Assembly: GCF_000974445.1 (NCBI RefSeq)
Contig: NZ_BBOJ01000033.1
Span: 30,770-94,769, forward strand
DNA: 64,000 bases
Source of the DNA: Lentzea aerocolonigenes
GTDB lineage: Bacteria; Actinomycetota; Actinomycetes; Mycobacteriales; Pseudonocardiaceae
Direction: 5' to 3'
Shown: positions 24,358 through 33,551 of the stretch, piece after piece
How the letters are laid out: each line of letters starts with the position of its first letter
Numbering within the stretch: position 1 is the first letter of the stretch
Translations under genes and position numbers: made by a program
The notes under the pieces: model-generated
What the model saw: the letters and a program-made list of their open reading frames with translations, nothing else
What the model was told of the DNA's origin: nothing
The model's database searches: none

Positions 24358-25536
24358 TCACCAGGCGACCGGCATGGCCAGCGGTCCGCGCATGGCCATG
24401 CCGGTTCGCCATTCGACGTCACCGGCCAGGCGCAGTTCCGGGAAACGGCTGAGAATCGCCATCAGCGCCACCTGGAGGTCCATCCGCGCCAGCTGTGCGC
24501 CGATGCAGTGGTGCGGACCGTGGCCGAACGTCAGGTGCCCCTTGGCGTTGCGCGTCACGTCGAACCGGTCGGGGTCGGGGAACTGGCGCGGGTCCCGGTT
24601 GGCGGCGTGCTTGGCGAGCAGCACCGGCTGGCCGGCGTGGACGGTGCCGCTGCTGAGCTCCACGTCCTCCAGGGCGTACCGGGGCAGGATGTCGGAGATC
24701 TCCTGGGCGGGAATCCAGCGCAGCAGCTCCTCGACGGCGCCGGGCATCAGTTCGGGCCGGGAGCGCAGCAGCGCGGCCTGATCGGGGAACTGCAGGAGGA
24801 CGTACACCGAGTTGGCGATGTGGCAGGCGGTCGAGTCGTAGCCCGCGCCGAGCAGCAACACCGTGAGCTGCACCAGTTCCTCGGCGGTGAGCCGGTCGCC
24901 GTCCTCCTGCGCCACCACCAGAGCGCTGATCAGGTCGTCTTCCTGGTGCTCGCGGCGTTGGTCGGCGAGCCCGGCGAGGTAGCCCGCGAGCTCTCCCAGT
25001 CGCGCGATCTTCTCCTCGTCGGTCATCGCCGTGACCGACATGAACGCGGCGGCCAGGTCCTGGAAGTGGTCGCGGTCGGCGTACGGCACGCCGAGCAGGT
25101 CGCAGATCATCAGTCCTGGCAACGGAATCGCGTACGCGGTGAGCAGGTCGGCCGGTGGTCCGGCCTTCTCGACGTCGTCCAGCAGCTGCGAGGCGAGCCG
25201 TTCGGCGTTCGCCCGAAGCTGCTCGACGCGGCGCACGGTGAACGCGTGGGCGAGCAACCGGCGCAGCCTGGTGTGTTCCGGCGGGTCGAGGTCGGTGAGG
25301 ATGGCGCCCATTCGCTGCGGCCCCATCCGAGGTGTGTCGCGCACGGCGGCCTGCGCGAGGCTGAACCTCGGATCGCTGAGCGCCACGCGGACGTCGTCGT
25401 ACCTGGTGAGCAGCCAGCCCTCCTCGCCGTGGGGGAGTTGGACGCGGGCCAGCGGTTCTTCGTCTCGCAGCCTGCTGTACGTCGGGTCGATCTCGAGCCC
25501 GTCCACCGGACCGAACGGGTAGGAACGCGCAATCAT
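24358..25536 (-). CDS. Cytochrome P450
   Basis: A 392-residue bacterial class I P450 that needs ferredoxin partners, which are not encoded nearby. The heme-binding loop FGHGPHHCIGAQLARMDLQ near residue 345 has the Cys ligand. The I-helix reads LLLGAGYDSTACHIANS, where the usual Thr pair is replaced by Ser-Thr. The K-helix is EELLRW. ATG 25536 is chosen because GGAGG precedes it by 6 nt; ATG 25542 is too close. No other biosynthetic gene adjoins it, so the substrate is unknown. Confidence 0.93.
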   Translation of the reverse strand: MIARSYPFGPVDGLEIDPTYSRLRDEEPLARVQLPHGEEGWLLTRYDDVRVALSDPRFSLAQAAVRDTPRMGPQRMGAILTDLDPPEHTRLRRLLAHAFTVRRVEQLRANAERLASQLLDDVEKAGPPADLLTAYAIPLPGLMICDLLGVPYADRDHFQDLAAAFMSVTAMTDEEKIARLGELAGYLAGLADQRREHQEDDLISALVVAQEDGDRLTAEELVQLTVLLLGAGYDSTACHIANSVYVLLQFPDQAALLRSRPELMPGAVEELLRWIPAQEISDILPRYALEDVELSSGTVHAGQPVLLAKHAANRDPRQFPDPDRFDVTRNAKGHLTFGHGPHHCIGAQLARMDLQVALMAILSRFPELRLAGDVEWRTGMAMRGPLAMPVAW

Positions 25537-25697
25537 GAGCATCCTCCAGGGTTCGCGGCGCCTGCATCATAGGGCCGGTAAACGCTTTCATCCGAGGCTT
25601 GACTGGGCTTGACCGCGTTTGACTGCCGTCCTACGCTGCGACCTGAGGTACACCTCCGATCTTTGGTTGCCGCCGCCGCGGACCTGAAAGGTGTTCT

Positions 25698-28493
25698 GTG
25701 GATCTGTCGCGGCGCGGACTGCTCGGTGGGGTTGTGGCTGGGGCGGCGCTCACGGCGTTGCCGGTGACCAGTGCGAACGCGGGCCCGGACGGCACGGCGA
25801 GGATCGACTGGGAGAGGTTCCTCGGCGAGCAGGACCTGGTCTGGCAACGGATTCCTCGTGCCTGGTACGAAGGCCCGTTCCTGGGCAACGGTTTCCTCGC
25901 CACCGCGGTCTACCGCGAGCCGGGGGCGAACGCGGTCCGGTTCACCGTCGACCACGCGGAGGTGCAGGACCACCGGCCCCAGTTCGGCAACGAGTGGGGT
26001 GTGGCGCGGCTGCCGGTCGGCCGCCTGCTGCTGACCCCGGTCGGCAAACTCACCGGCGTCGACCTGCGGCTCGACCTCTGGAACGCCGAGCTGCGCGGAA
26101 GGATCATCACCGACCGGGGCGAGCTCGCGATCAGGGCGTTCGTGCACGCCGAGAAGTCGTTGCTGCACCTGGAAGTTCGTCCAACCACCGGCGAAGCGGC
26201 GTTCAAGCTGGAGTTCCGGGCGCTCGACGCGGTCAGCCCGCGCACGATCCGTGAACCACCGCCCGCCGCGTTGCAGCCCAACCCCAAACCCGTCACCCGT
26301 ACCGAGGAGGGGATCACGCTCGTCACCCAGGAGATGGTCGCGGGCGGCCAGACCGCCACGGCACACCGGACGCGAAAGTCCCACGGCCGCACCGAGTTCC
26401 TGCTGTCGGTCGACCACTCGTTCCCGGACCGCACCGCGGAGGCGACGGTCAAGGACACGATCGCCAAGGCTTCCCCAGCGCTGCGGTCCGAGCACCAGCG
26501 GTGGTGGCACCGCTTCTACCGCAAGAGTTTCGTGTCCGTGCCGGACGCGTTGATGCAGAGCTTCTACTGGATCCAGCTGTACAAACTCGCGTCCGGCGCA
26601 CGGGCGGAAGCGCCGATCATGCCCACCACCGGGCCGTGGCTGGAGCCGACACCGTGGCCGTCGGTGTGGTTCAACCTCAACGCACAGCTCGAATACTGGC
26701 CCGTGCACGCGTCGAACCACCTCGAACTGGACCCGATCCCACGCACGATCTCGCAGAACCAGCAGATCCTCGTCGACGCGTTGCGGCCCGAGTTCCGGGC
26801 GGACTCGATGGGGTTGCGGCGCAGCACAGATCCGACGTTCCAGGACGCCGGGTTCGTCGGCTCGCCGCTGCACCCCTCTCCGGATCCGGAGATCGGGAAC
26901 CTGCCGTGGCTGCTGCACAACGCGTGGCTGAGCTACCGGCACACCATGGACGAACGGATCCTGCGCGACACCGTCTTCCCGGTGCTGCGCCGGTCCACCA
27001 ACTACTACCTGTACTTCCTGCGCAAGGGCAACGACGGCAAGCTGCACCTGCTGCCGACCTACTCGCCCGAGTACGGCGTCGCGCCGGACTGCAACTTCGA
27101 CCTCGCGCTGCTGCGGTGGTCCTGCCGCACCCTGATCGAGTCGGCGCAGATCCTGAACATCGACGACCCGCTGGCGGCGAGGTGGCGGGAGGTGCTCGAC
27201 CAGCTCGTCGACCACCCGGTGGACGCGGGCGGGTTCATGATCGGCGCCGGGGTGTCGTTCGCGAAGTCGCACCGGCACTACTCGCACCTGCTCGCGGTGT
27301 ACCCGTTGCACGAGGTGAACTGGGAGCAGCCCGAAAGCCGCGACCTCATCGAACGGTCGCTGCGGCACTGGCTGAGCTTCGAGGGGTCGTTGCGCGGCTT
27401 CACCTTCACGGGCGCCGCCTCGATCGCCGCCCAGATGACCCGCGGTGACGACGCGGTGAGGTACCTGCGCGAGTTCGTGGCCAGGTTCGCCCAGCCCAAC
27501 ACGATGTACTTCGAGGCGGGCCCGGTGATCGAGACTCCCTTGTCCGCCGCGAAGTCGTTGCAGGACATGCTGATCCAGAGCTGGGGCGGGCTGATCAGGA
27601 TCTTCCCCGCGGTGCCGGCCGCGTGGCGGGACGTCACGATCCACGACACCCGCACCGAGGGCGCGTTCCTGGTCAGCGCGGTCAGGCGGGGCGGCAGGAC
27701 GCGGTTCGTGCGGGTCCGCAGCGAAGCAGGACAGCCGTGCCGCGTCCGCACGGGCATCGAAGGCCCGCTGACCGTCAGGGGATGCTCCCGGTGGAGCGTG
27801 CGGGACGGCGTGGTCGAGCTCGGGCTCGGGCGCGGTCAGGAAGCCCTGATCCACGCGAAGGGCGAACGCGACTTCACCATCGCACCGGTCCGGATCACCG
27901 AACCCGCCAGGCGCTGGGGCCTGCCCGCGTTGCCGCCCGGTGGCAGCGCGGTGCCCGTGGACCTCAGCGCCGCGCTCGACAACGACGGCCTGTCCAACGA
28001 GTTCACCAGCCGTGACGGCGACTTCGACGGCCTGGGCAACACCTATCCGGCCGCCCAGCTGCCGCAGACCGGTTCGGTCACCGACGACGGGGTTCTCTTC
28101 GAGTTCCACAACGGTGACGAGGCGAGCAAGAACAACGTCGTCGCGGGCGGCCAGACGATCGCCGTCCCGGCCGGCAGGTACGTGAAGCTGCACCTGCTCG
28201 CCGCCGCCGACACCGGCAACGTCGAGGCGGACGGCGCGCTGGGGTACGCCGACGGCCCGGTCCCGGTGAGGTTCCGGGTGACGGCGTGGCAGCAGCGGCC
28301 GCAGTTCAGTGAGTCGGAACCCGTTGCCACGACGTTGATGCACACTCCCGCCGGTCCGGTCGCCAAGCAGGTGTCGATCTTCCACCAGGTGGTCGACCTG
28401 GACGCCGCGAAGGAGCTCTCCGCCGTCACCTTGCCCAGGACGGGCGGGCCGCGCCTGCACGTCTTCGCGATCACCTTGGAGAAGCCGAAGTGA
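25698..28493 (+). CDS. Tat-secreted GH95-type glycoside hydrolase with C-terminal domain
   Basis: A 931-residue exported enzyme related to GH95 alpha-L-fucosidase/alpha-L-galactosidase. The Tat signal is MDLSRRGLLGGVVAGAALTALPVTSANA split over residues 1-28, with the RR pair. The N-terminal beta-sandwich covers about residues 35-250. The alpha/alpha barrel carries WFNLNAQLEYWPVHASNH, whose Asn-x-Asn matches the GH95 catalytic asparagines, and the late LIQSWGGLIRIFPAVPAAW. The last 200 residues form an extra carbohydrate-binding-like domain. It overlaps the next gene by 4 bp (GTGA). Likely role: removing terminal fucose or galactose from plant polysaccharide. Confidence 0.85.
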   Translation: MDLSRRGLLGGVVAGAALTALPVTSANAGPDGTARIDWERFLGEQDLVWQRIPRAWYEGPFLGNGFLATAVYREPGANAVRFTVDHAEVQDHRPQFGNEWGVARLPVGRLLLTPVGKLTGVDLRLDLWNAELRGRIITDRGELAIRAFVHAEKSLLHLEVRPTTGEAAFKLEFRALDAVSPRTIREPPPAALQPNPKPVTRTEEGITLVTQEMVAGGQTATAHRTRKSHGRTEFLLSVDHSFPDRTAEATVKDTIAKASPALRSEHQRWWHRFYRKSFVSVPDALMQSFYWIQLYKLASGARAEAPIMPTTGPWLEPTPWPSVWFNLNAQLEYWPVHASNHLELDPIPRTISQNQQILVDALRPEFRADSMGLRRSTDPTFQDAGFVGSPLHPSPDPEIGNLPWLLHNAWLSYRHTMDERILRDTVFPVLRRSTNYYLYFLRKGNDGKLHLLPTYSPEYGVAPDCNFDLALLRWSCRTLIESAQILNIDDPLAARWREVLDQLVDHPVDAGGFMIGAGVSFAKSHRHYSHLLAVYPLHEVNWEQPESRDLIERSLRHWLSFEGSLRGFTFTGAASIAAQMTRGDDAVRYLREFVARFAQPNTMYFEAGPVIETPLSAAKSLQDMLIQSWGGLIRIFPAVPAAWRDVTIHDTRTEGAFLVSAVRRGGRTRFVRVRSEAGQPCRVRTGIEGPLTVRGCSRWSVRDGVVELGLGRGQEALIHAKGERDFTIAPVRITEPARRWGLPALPPGGSAVPVDLSAALDNDGLSNEFTSRDGDFDGLGNTYPAAQLPQTGSVTDDGVLFEFHNGDEASKNNVVAGGQTIAVPAGRYVKLHLLAAADTGNVEADGALGYADGPVPVRFRVTAWQQRPQFSESEPVATTLMHTPAGPVAKQVSIFHQVVDLDAAKELSAVTLPRTGGPRLHVFAITLEKPK

Positions 28494-30481
28494 GATCACT
28501 GCTCACCGCGCTGGCGCTCGTCGCAGCGTCCGTGGTCGTACCCGCGTCACCCGCCACCGCCGCAGACCCGGAGCTGGCGCTCACCCCGCCGATGGGCTTC
28601 AACAACTGGAACACCACTGGCTGCGACATCAACGAGCAGATGATCCGCGACATGGCGGACATCTTCGTGAGCAAGGGGCTCAAGGACGCGGGATACTCCT
28701 ACGTCAACGTCGACGACTGCTGGGCCGACGCCACGCGCGACCCGGCCACGGGACGGCTGCGCAACCACCCGACCCGGTTCCCCGGCGGCATGAAGGCACT
28801 CGCGGACTACGTGCACGCCCGCGGCCTGAAGTTCGGCATCTACACCAGCGCGGGCACGCAGACGTGCGCCAAGACGATGCCGGGCGCGCTCGACCACGAG
28901 GAGATCGACGCGCAGACGTTCGCGGACTGGGGCGTCGACTACCTCAAGTACGACAACTGCAACAACCAGGGCCGTCCCGCTCTGGAGCGCTACACGAAGA
29001 TGCGGGACGCGCTGAAGAAGACCGGGCGGCCGATCGTCTACTCGATCTGCGAGTGGGGCCAGAACAAGCCGTGGGAGTGGGGCAAGGGCGTCGGCCAGCT
29101 CTGGCGCACCACCGGCGACATCAACGACACCTGGTCGAAGACCGTCGAGATCCTCAAGCTGAACGCGCCGCTGGACGCCTACGCCGGACCGGGGCACTGG
29201 AACGACCCCGACATGCTGGAGGTCGGCAACGGCCGGCAGACCACCACCGAGTACAAGAGCCACTTCGCGCTGTGGTCGATCATGGCGGCGCCGCTGCTGA
29301 TCGGCGCGGACCTGCGCAAGATCTCGCAGGAACACCTGGAGATCCTGCGCAACAAGGAGATCATCGCGATCAACCAGGACAAGCTCGGCGTCCAGGGCAA
29401 GGTGATCTCCCAGAAGGACGGGCAGTGGGTGTTCGTCAAGCCGTTGGCGAACGGGGACAAGGCGGTGGCGCTGTTCAACGAGTCCGAGGTGAACGCGACC
29501 ATCTCGACCACGGCCCGTGAGATCGGCCTGCCGCGCAGCATCGGCTACACCGTGCGGGACCTCGACCAGCACCGGAACTTCCAGTCGGCGGGCAAGATCT
29601 CGGCCGCGCTGCCTCCACACGGCACCGCGATCTTCCGGGTGAAGGCCTCGCAGGACTGGTACCGGTACGAGCCCGCTCTGGACACCTCGCTGGACATCGC
29701 CGCGCAGATTCCCGGCATCCCGAGCACGATCACGCCGGCCGGGGAACCGTTCGTGGCGACCGTGACGGCGACCAACCAGGCGCCGATCCCGGTCCTGAAC
29801 GCGTCTGTTGCCTTGACTGCGCCGGCGGGGTGGAAGGTCGAGGAACTCTCGTCGGAACGGGCACCAGTTCTGCTGACTTCGCAGTCGGTGCAAGGTAAGT
29901 GGCGGGTCACGCCGCCCGCCGGGGTGACTCCGGGTGCGCATGCGTTGAACGGTTCGCTGGGCGTCACGTGGGTGGGTCACGGACGCCTCGCCCGGCCCGT
30001 TGGTGCATCTGTGCTGGTGCCGGTTGCGCCGCCGTCCGGGGCTTCTGTGTGGGCCAGTGATGTTGTTTTCACGACCGAGCGCAGCGGCTACGGGCCGGTC
30101 GAGCGCGACAGGTCCAACGGCGGCTACGTCGGTGGTGACGGCAAGACGTTGACCATCAACGGCAAGACGTACGAGAAGGGACTCGGCGCGCACGCCAACG
30201 CCGAGCTGATCCTCTACGTCGGCGGGCGCTGCACCTCGTTCTCGTCCGACGTCGGCATCGACGACGAACGCGACGTGAACCAGCAGGGTTCGGCGATCTT
30301 CGAGGTCTGGGCGGACGGCACGAAGGTCGCCGACAGCGGGCTGCGCACGTGGCAGGACGACGCGGTGTCGCTGACGGGTTCGTTGACCGGCGCCAAGTTC
30401 CTGCGCCTGGTCGTCAACGACAGCGGTGACGGCGTCAGGTACGACCGCGGAGACTTCGCCGGCGCGAAGCTGACCTGCTGA
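28490..30481 (+). CDS. Secreted GH27 alpha-galactosidase with NEW3 and NPCBM domains
   Basis: A 663-residue exported enzyme. It has a signal peptide (LLTALALVAASVVVPASPATA), a GH27 catalytic domain at about residues 30-300 starting LTPPMGFNNWNT, with the nucleophile Asp in YLKYDNCNN and the acid/base Asp in RTTGDINDTW. An antiparallel beta-domain, a NEW3-like segment near 400-500 and a C-terminal NPCBM domain (TYEKGLGAHANAELILYVGG) follow. It is translationally coupled to the GH95 gene, so the pair probably act together on galactosyl or fucosyl side chains. Its 3' end overlaps the convergent permease by 47 bp. Confidence 0.92.
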   Translation: MRSLLTALALVAASVVVPASPATAADPELALTPPMGFNNWNTTGCDINEQMIRDMADIFVSKGLKDAGYSYVNVDDCWADATRDPATGRLRNHPTRFPGGMKALADYVHARGLKFGIYTSAGTQTCAKTMPGALDHEEIDAQTFADWGVDYLKYDNCNNQGRPALERYTKMRDALKKTGRPIVYSICEWGQNKPWEWGKGVGQLWRTTGDINDTWSKTVEILKLNAPLDAYAGPGHWNDPDMLEVGNGRQTTTEYKSHFALWSIMAAPLLIGADLRKISQEHLEILRNKEIIAINQDKLGVQGKVISQKDGQWVFVKPLANGDKAVALFNESEVNATISTTAREIGLPRSIGYTVRDLDQHRNFQSAGKISAALPPHGTAIFRVKASQDWYRYEPALDTSLDIAAQIPGIPSTITPAGEPFVATVTATNQAPIPVLNASVALTAPAGWKVEELSSERAPVLLTSQSVQGKWRVTPPAGVTPGAHALNGSLGVTWVGHGRLARPVGASVLVPVAPPSGASVWASDVVFTTERSGYGPVERDRSNGGYVGGDGKTLTINGKTYEKGLGAHANAELILYVGGRCTSFSSDVGIDDERDVNQQGSAIFEVWADGTKVADSGLRTWQDDAVSLTGSLTGAKFLRLVVNDSGDGVRYDRGDFAGAKLTC

Positions 30482-31760
30482 GTGCGACCGCGGTGACGAC
30501 GGCGACGAGCGCGCCCGTGGACAGGATCTGGACGCGGGCCTGCTCGTCGCTCAGCATCAGCAGGATGATCGCGACGATGGCCGTCAGGGTGAGCCAGGAC
30601 AGGTACGGGTAGCCCCACATCGGGACCGCCGGGTTGTTCATGGTGCGGCGCAGGCGGATCTGGGAGATCGCGATGAACCCCCACACGACCAGGATGACCG
30701 AGCCGACGGCGTTGAGCAGCACGAGGAAGACCGTGTCCGGCCACAGGTAGTTGAGGACCACGGAGAAGAACCCGAACGCGGCCGACGCGAGCACGGCGTT
30801 GCGCGGGACGCCGTTCGTCTTGTCCAGCAGGGCTTTCGGTGCCTCGCCGCGTTCGGCGAGGGAGCAGAGCACGCGGGCGGCGGCGTAGAGGGTGGCGTTG
30901 ATGGCGCTGAGCAGTGCCACGAAGATGACGACGTTCATGATCTGCCCGGCCGCGGGGATGCCGAGACGGTCGAGGACCGCGACGTACGGGCTGGTGCCGA
31001 CCCGGGAGTCGTTCCAGGGCAACAGGGTCACGACCACGGCCATCGAACCGAGGTAGAAGACGAGCAGGCGCGTGATGGAGGTGCGGACTGCCTTCTTGAT
31101 GGCCTGCTTCGGGTCCTCGGCGTCGGCTGCGGCGATGGTGACCACTTCGAGGCCGCCGAACGCGAACACCACCGTCATGAAGCCCGCCAGCACTCCGGAC
31201 CAGCCGTTGGGGAGGAAGTCCTCGAGGTTGGTGATGCCCGGGGATTCGATTCCGGGGAACAGGCCCGCGATCGCTGCCGCGCCCAGTGCCAGGAAGAGGA
31301 CGATCGCGGCGATTTTGAGGCCGGCGAACCAGAACTCGAACTCGCCGAAGTTGCGGACATTCGCGAGGTTCACCGCGGTGAGGGTCGACATGAAGACCAG
31401 GACCCAGGTCCATTGCGGGACTGCCGGGATCCAGGCTGCCGCGATTTTGGCTGCCGCGGTGGCTTCTACTGCCAGGACCACGCCTACTGCCGACCAGTAG
31501 AGCCAACCCACTGTGAAACCCGCCCACGGGCCGATCGCCTTTTCGGCGTGCACTGAGAAGGCGCCGCCGCTCGGGTGTTCGGCTGCCATTTCGCCGAGCA
31601 TGCGCATGATGAGGAGGGCCAGGAGACCGGCTGCCGTGAAGGAGATCAGGACTGCTGGGCCTGCGAGGGCTATACCTGCGCCTGTTCCTACGAAGAGACC
31701 GGCGCCGATCACGCCGCCCAGAGCGATCATGGTGACGTGTCGGGGGTGTAGATGGGTCAC
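30435..31760 (-). CDS. Amino acid permease (APC superfamily, AAT/GabP type)
   Basis: A 441-residue membrane transporter with about 12 hydrophobic helices. The N-terminus HVTMIALGGVIGAGLFVGTG is the conserved helix 1 of amino acid/H+ symporters, and FAFGGLEVVTIAAADAEDPKQAI is the typical helix 6-loop segment. The closest known types carry GABA, asparagine or aromatic amino acids. A GABA catabolic operon lies 5 kb away, which makes GABA conceivable, but the sequence does not decide it. The gene overlaps the GH27 end by 47 bp on the opposite strand. Confidence 0.9.
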   Translation of the reverse strand: MTHLHPRHVTMIALGGVIGAGLFVGTGAGIALAGPAVLISFTAAGLLALLIMRMLGEMAAEHPSGGAFSVHAEKAIGPWAGFTVGWLYWSAVGVVLAVEATAAAKIAAAWIPAVPQWTWVLVFMSTLTAVNLANVRNFGEFEFWFAGLKIAAIVLFLALGAAAIAGLFPGIESPGITNLEDFLPNGWSGVLAGFMTVVFAFGGLEVVTIAAADAEDPKQAIKKAVRTSITRLLVFYLGSMAVVVTLLPWNDSRVGTSPYVAVLDRLGIPAAGQIMNVVIFVALLSAINATLYAAARVLCSLAERGEAPKALLDKTNGVPRNAVLASAAFGFFSVVLNYLWPDTVFLVLLNAVGSVILVVWGFIAISQIRLRRTMNNPAVPMWGYPYLSWLTLTAIVAIILLMLSDEQARVQILSTGALVAVVTAVALSRSASRRRSLRGRT

Positions 31761-31874
31761 GCGCTCCAGCCTCGTTCCAGTGTGCCTGTGGCCGGCCGAT
31801 AGTGAGTTGATGGCGGCGGGGAGTCAAATCGTGTGATCGTCGTTACATCGCACGGAAATGTGAGGGTGAGATCG

Positions 31875-32333
31875 ATGAGCTCGCCTGAGGGAGTACTGCC
31901 GCGGCCTGACACGTTCTCGGATGCGCTCGAGTGTTACTCGAACTGGGGCTGGCTCGTCCTGCGGTCGGAGAACCGGTTGTTGTTGACGACCGACCACCAG
32001 GTGTCTGTTGTGGAGATGCCTGGGGCGGTTGGTGAGGAAGTTCATCGCTATCTCGGCTTGCGGATGCTCGGTGGGCCTGTGGTGGTGCTGCCCGGGGGAT
32101 CACCGCGGTGGCTTTTCCTCACGTCTTCTGCTGATGAAGCGTCGCAGGTGAATCTTGTTCGGTTGCGGGCTCGGGGGGCGTTGACGCATCGGTTGGGGAC
32201 GTTGGTGCCGTTGCCGCCTTCGCGTGTGGGTGGTGGGGTGGTCGGGTGGTTGGGGGATGTGCCTGTGGGTCGACCGTTTTTGCCGCCGTTTTCGGCTGTG
32301 GTGGCGGCTTTGAGGGCGGTTACTGAGGTTTGA
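31875..32333 (+). CDS. Conserved-looking hypothetical protein
   Basis: I do not recognise this 152-residue protein with confidence. It is compact, with a strand-rich middle (GWLVLRSENRLLLTTDHQVSVVEMP, GGPVVVLPGGSPRWLFLTSS) and a proline/glycine-rich end (LPPSRVGGGVVGWLGDVPVGRPFLPPF). There is no signal peptide. The layout faintly recalls actinobacterial proteins annotated with a primase/polymerase N-terminal-like domain, but that is an impression. ATG 31875 has GAGGGTGAG just upstream; GTG 31833 is an alternative. Confidence 0.65.
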   Translation: MSSPEGVLPRPDTFSDALECYSNWGWLVLRSENRLLLTTDHQVSVVEMPGAVGEEVHRYLGLRMLGGPVVVLPGGSPRWLFLTSSADEASQVNLVRLRARGALTHRLGTLVPLPPSRVGGGVVGWLGDVPVGRPFLPPFSAVVAALRAVTEV

Positions 32334-32388
32334 TGGTTGCGCCGGTTTCGGTGGGTCGTCGTCCCCCTGGTGCGTCGGTGTCTGTTTC

Positions 32389-32500
32389 GGGTCCGTGGGT
32401 TGGTTGCGTCGCCGTGTCGGGTTCGTGGGTTGGTTGCATCGCCGTGTCGGGTTCCTGTTTCGGGCTGGCGGTGGTTGCGTCGCCGTGTCGCGTTCCTGTT
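32389..32500. repeat. Short direct repeats, 30-bp unit
   Basis: Two adjacent 30-bp copies (about 32390-32419 and 32420-32449) share GTGGGTTGGTTGC and TCGCCGTGTCG. A third, partial copy starts near 32471. Differences are single bases. Confidence 0.7.
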
Positions 32501-32663
32501 TCAAGCTGGGGGCTCTGCCCTTACCCCGCCAATCTGATCAAAGACCGGCCAGCGCCATGCGCGGGTTGATGGCACGCCTGGTGCTTTGGGCGGCTGCGCG
32601 TTGCGTAGGGCGTGGGGTTCGGGCGGGTTGGTCCCGTCCCAAGTCGAGCCAGAGCGAGTCACA

Positions 32664-32718
32664 CCCGAGGGGAGAGGTCAAGTCGCGAAAAGCGTGCGAC
32701 TTGACCTCTCCCCTCGGG
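32664..32718. repeat. Perfect 23-bp inverted repeat with 9-nt loop
   Basis: The arms 32664-32686 (begins CCCGAGGGGAGAGG) and 32696-32718 are exact reverse complements separated by GAAAAGCGT. The predicted hairpin is very stable. It may be a bidirectional terminator or a mobile palindromic unit. No T-run follows on either side. Confidence 0.8.
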
Positions 32719-32809
32719 CGCGACAAGAGCTGTGGCACGACTCGTGACGGGACCAACCCACCGAAACCCCACGCTAAGAGCTGGCTCGGCTGCGCCATCG
32801 CGTCGCCTC

Positions 32810-33215
32810 GCCTTCGGCCTCGGCTTGAGCCGCCTTGCCTTCGGCCTCGGCTTGAGCCGCCTTGCCTTCGGCCTCGGCTTGAGCCGCCTTGCCTTCGGCC
32901 TCGGCTTGAGCCGCCTTGCCTTCGGCCTCGGCTTGAGCCGCCTTGCCTTCGGCCTCGGCTTGAGCCGCCTTGCCTTCGGCCTCGGCTTGAGCCGCCTTGC
33001 CTTCGGCCTCGGCTTGAGCCGCCTTGCCTTCGGCCTCGGCTTGAGCCGCCTTGCCTTCGGCCTCGGCTTGAGCCGCCTTGCCTTCGGCCTCGGCTTGAGC
33101 CGCCTTGCCTTCGGCCTCGGCTTGAGCCGCCTTGCCTTCGGCCTCGGCTTGAGCCGCCTTGCCTTCGGCCTCGGCTTGAGCCGCCTTGCCTTCGGCCTCG
33201 GGCTTGAGCTCGCCT
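32810..33215. repeat. 27-bp minisatellite, 14 perfect copies plus one degenerate
   Basis: Fourteen identical 27-bp units run from 32810 to 33187, and a fifteenth, interrupted by extra bases, follows to about 33215. Each unit contains GCCTTCGGCCTCGG and the dyad CGGCTTGAGCCG. Unit identity points to recent slippage expansion or gene conversion. Translation gives repeats such as AEAEGKAAQ (minus) or LAFGLGLSR (plus), but no frame has the marks of a gene. Confidence 0.92.
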
Positions 33216-33381
33216 CGCCTTCGGCGTCGGCCTCGGGCTTGGGTTCGCCCCGCCTCACCGTGTGCCGCGACCCTGGCGCGAGGTGCCTTGTCCGCCTTCG
33301 GCTTCGTCCTCCCTCCAACAAACGATTTCATCGGCGCCCGCGGGGCGTGTGGGCGATCAGGCGGAGTTATGGGGCGGACCT

Positions 33382-33465
33382 ATGAACCCATTCGGTAACC
33401 GGTGGCTCGCCCGGTTGCGGTGGAAATTCACTCCACAGGACGGTGGCGAAGCTCTAGGTTTGTGA
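33382..33465 (+). CDS. Possible 27-residue peptide
   Basis: ATG 33382 opens MNPFGNRWLARLRWKF followed by TPQDGGEALGL and TGA. It is basic and amphipathic at the N-terminus and acidic at the end. The upstream GGGGCGG is a poor ribosome site. It lies 29 bp before another short frame with an excellent ribosome site. Either could be a remnant of a decayed gene. Confidence 0.28.
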   Translation: MNPFGNRWLARLRWKFTPQDGGEALGL

Positions 33466-33494
33466 GGTCAGCCACGTCACGGAAGGAGCGGACC

Positions 33495-33551
33495 ATGGAC
33501 CGCCACGACATTCTCGCCGACGAGGATGGGTACGTTCGCGGTTACGACTAG
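33495..33551 (+). CDS. Possible 18-residue peptide with strong ribosome site
   Basis: ATG 33495 lies 6 nt after GGAAGGAG (33481-33488) and encodes MDRHDILADEDGYVRGYD before TAG. The ribosome site is among the best in the window, which is odd for such a short frame. The end overlaps the end of the convergent GH105 gene by 4 bp. It could be a true small protein or the stub of a gene truncated by the neighbouring sequence. Confidence 0.35.
   Translation: MDRHDILADEDGYVRGYD

Larger units (their letters stand above)
32334..33381. other. Repeat-rich noncoding region
   Basis: No credible gene. The stretch contains three copies of a GTTGCRTCGCCGTGTCG repeat (near 32404, 32434, 32473), a long perfect inverted repeat (32664-32718) and a 27-bp minisatellite (32810-33215). 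Long open frames across the minisatellite in several frames exist only because the unit is a multiple of three and has no stops. Confidence 0.7.

Noticed and set aside
32810..33215. CRISPR array
   Set aside because: Units are directly adjacent with no variable spacers and no cas genes nearby.
32774..33331. 185-residue minus-strand ORF with AEAEGKAAQ repeats as a coiled-coil protein
   Set aside because: The repeat unit is a multiple of three without stops, so several frames on both strands stay open. No ribosome site, domain or sensible ends were found.
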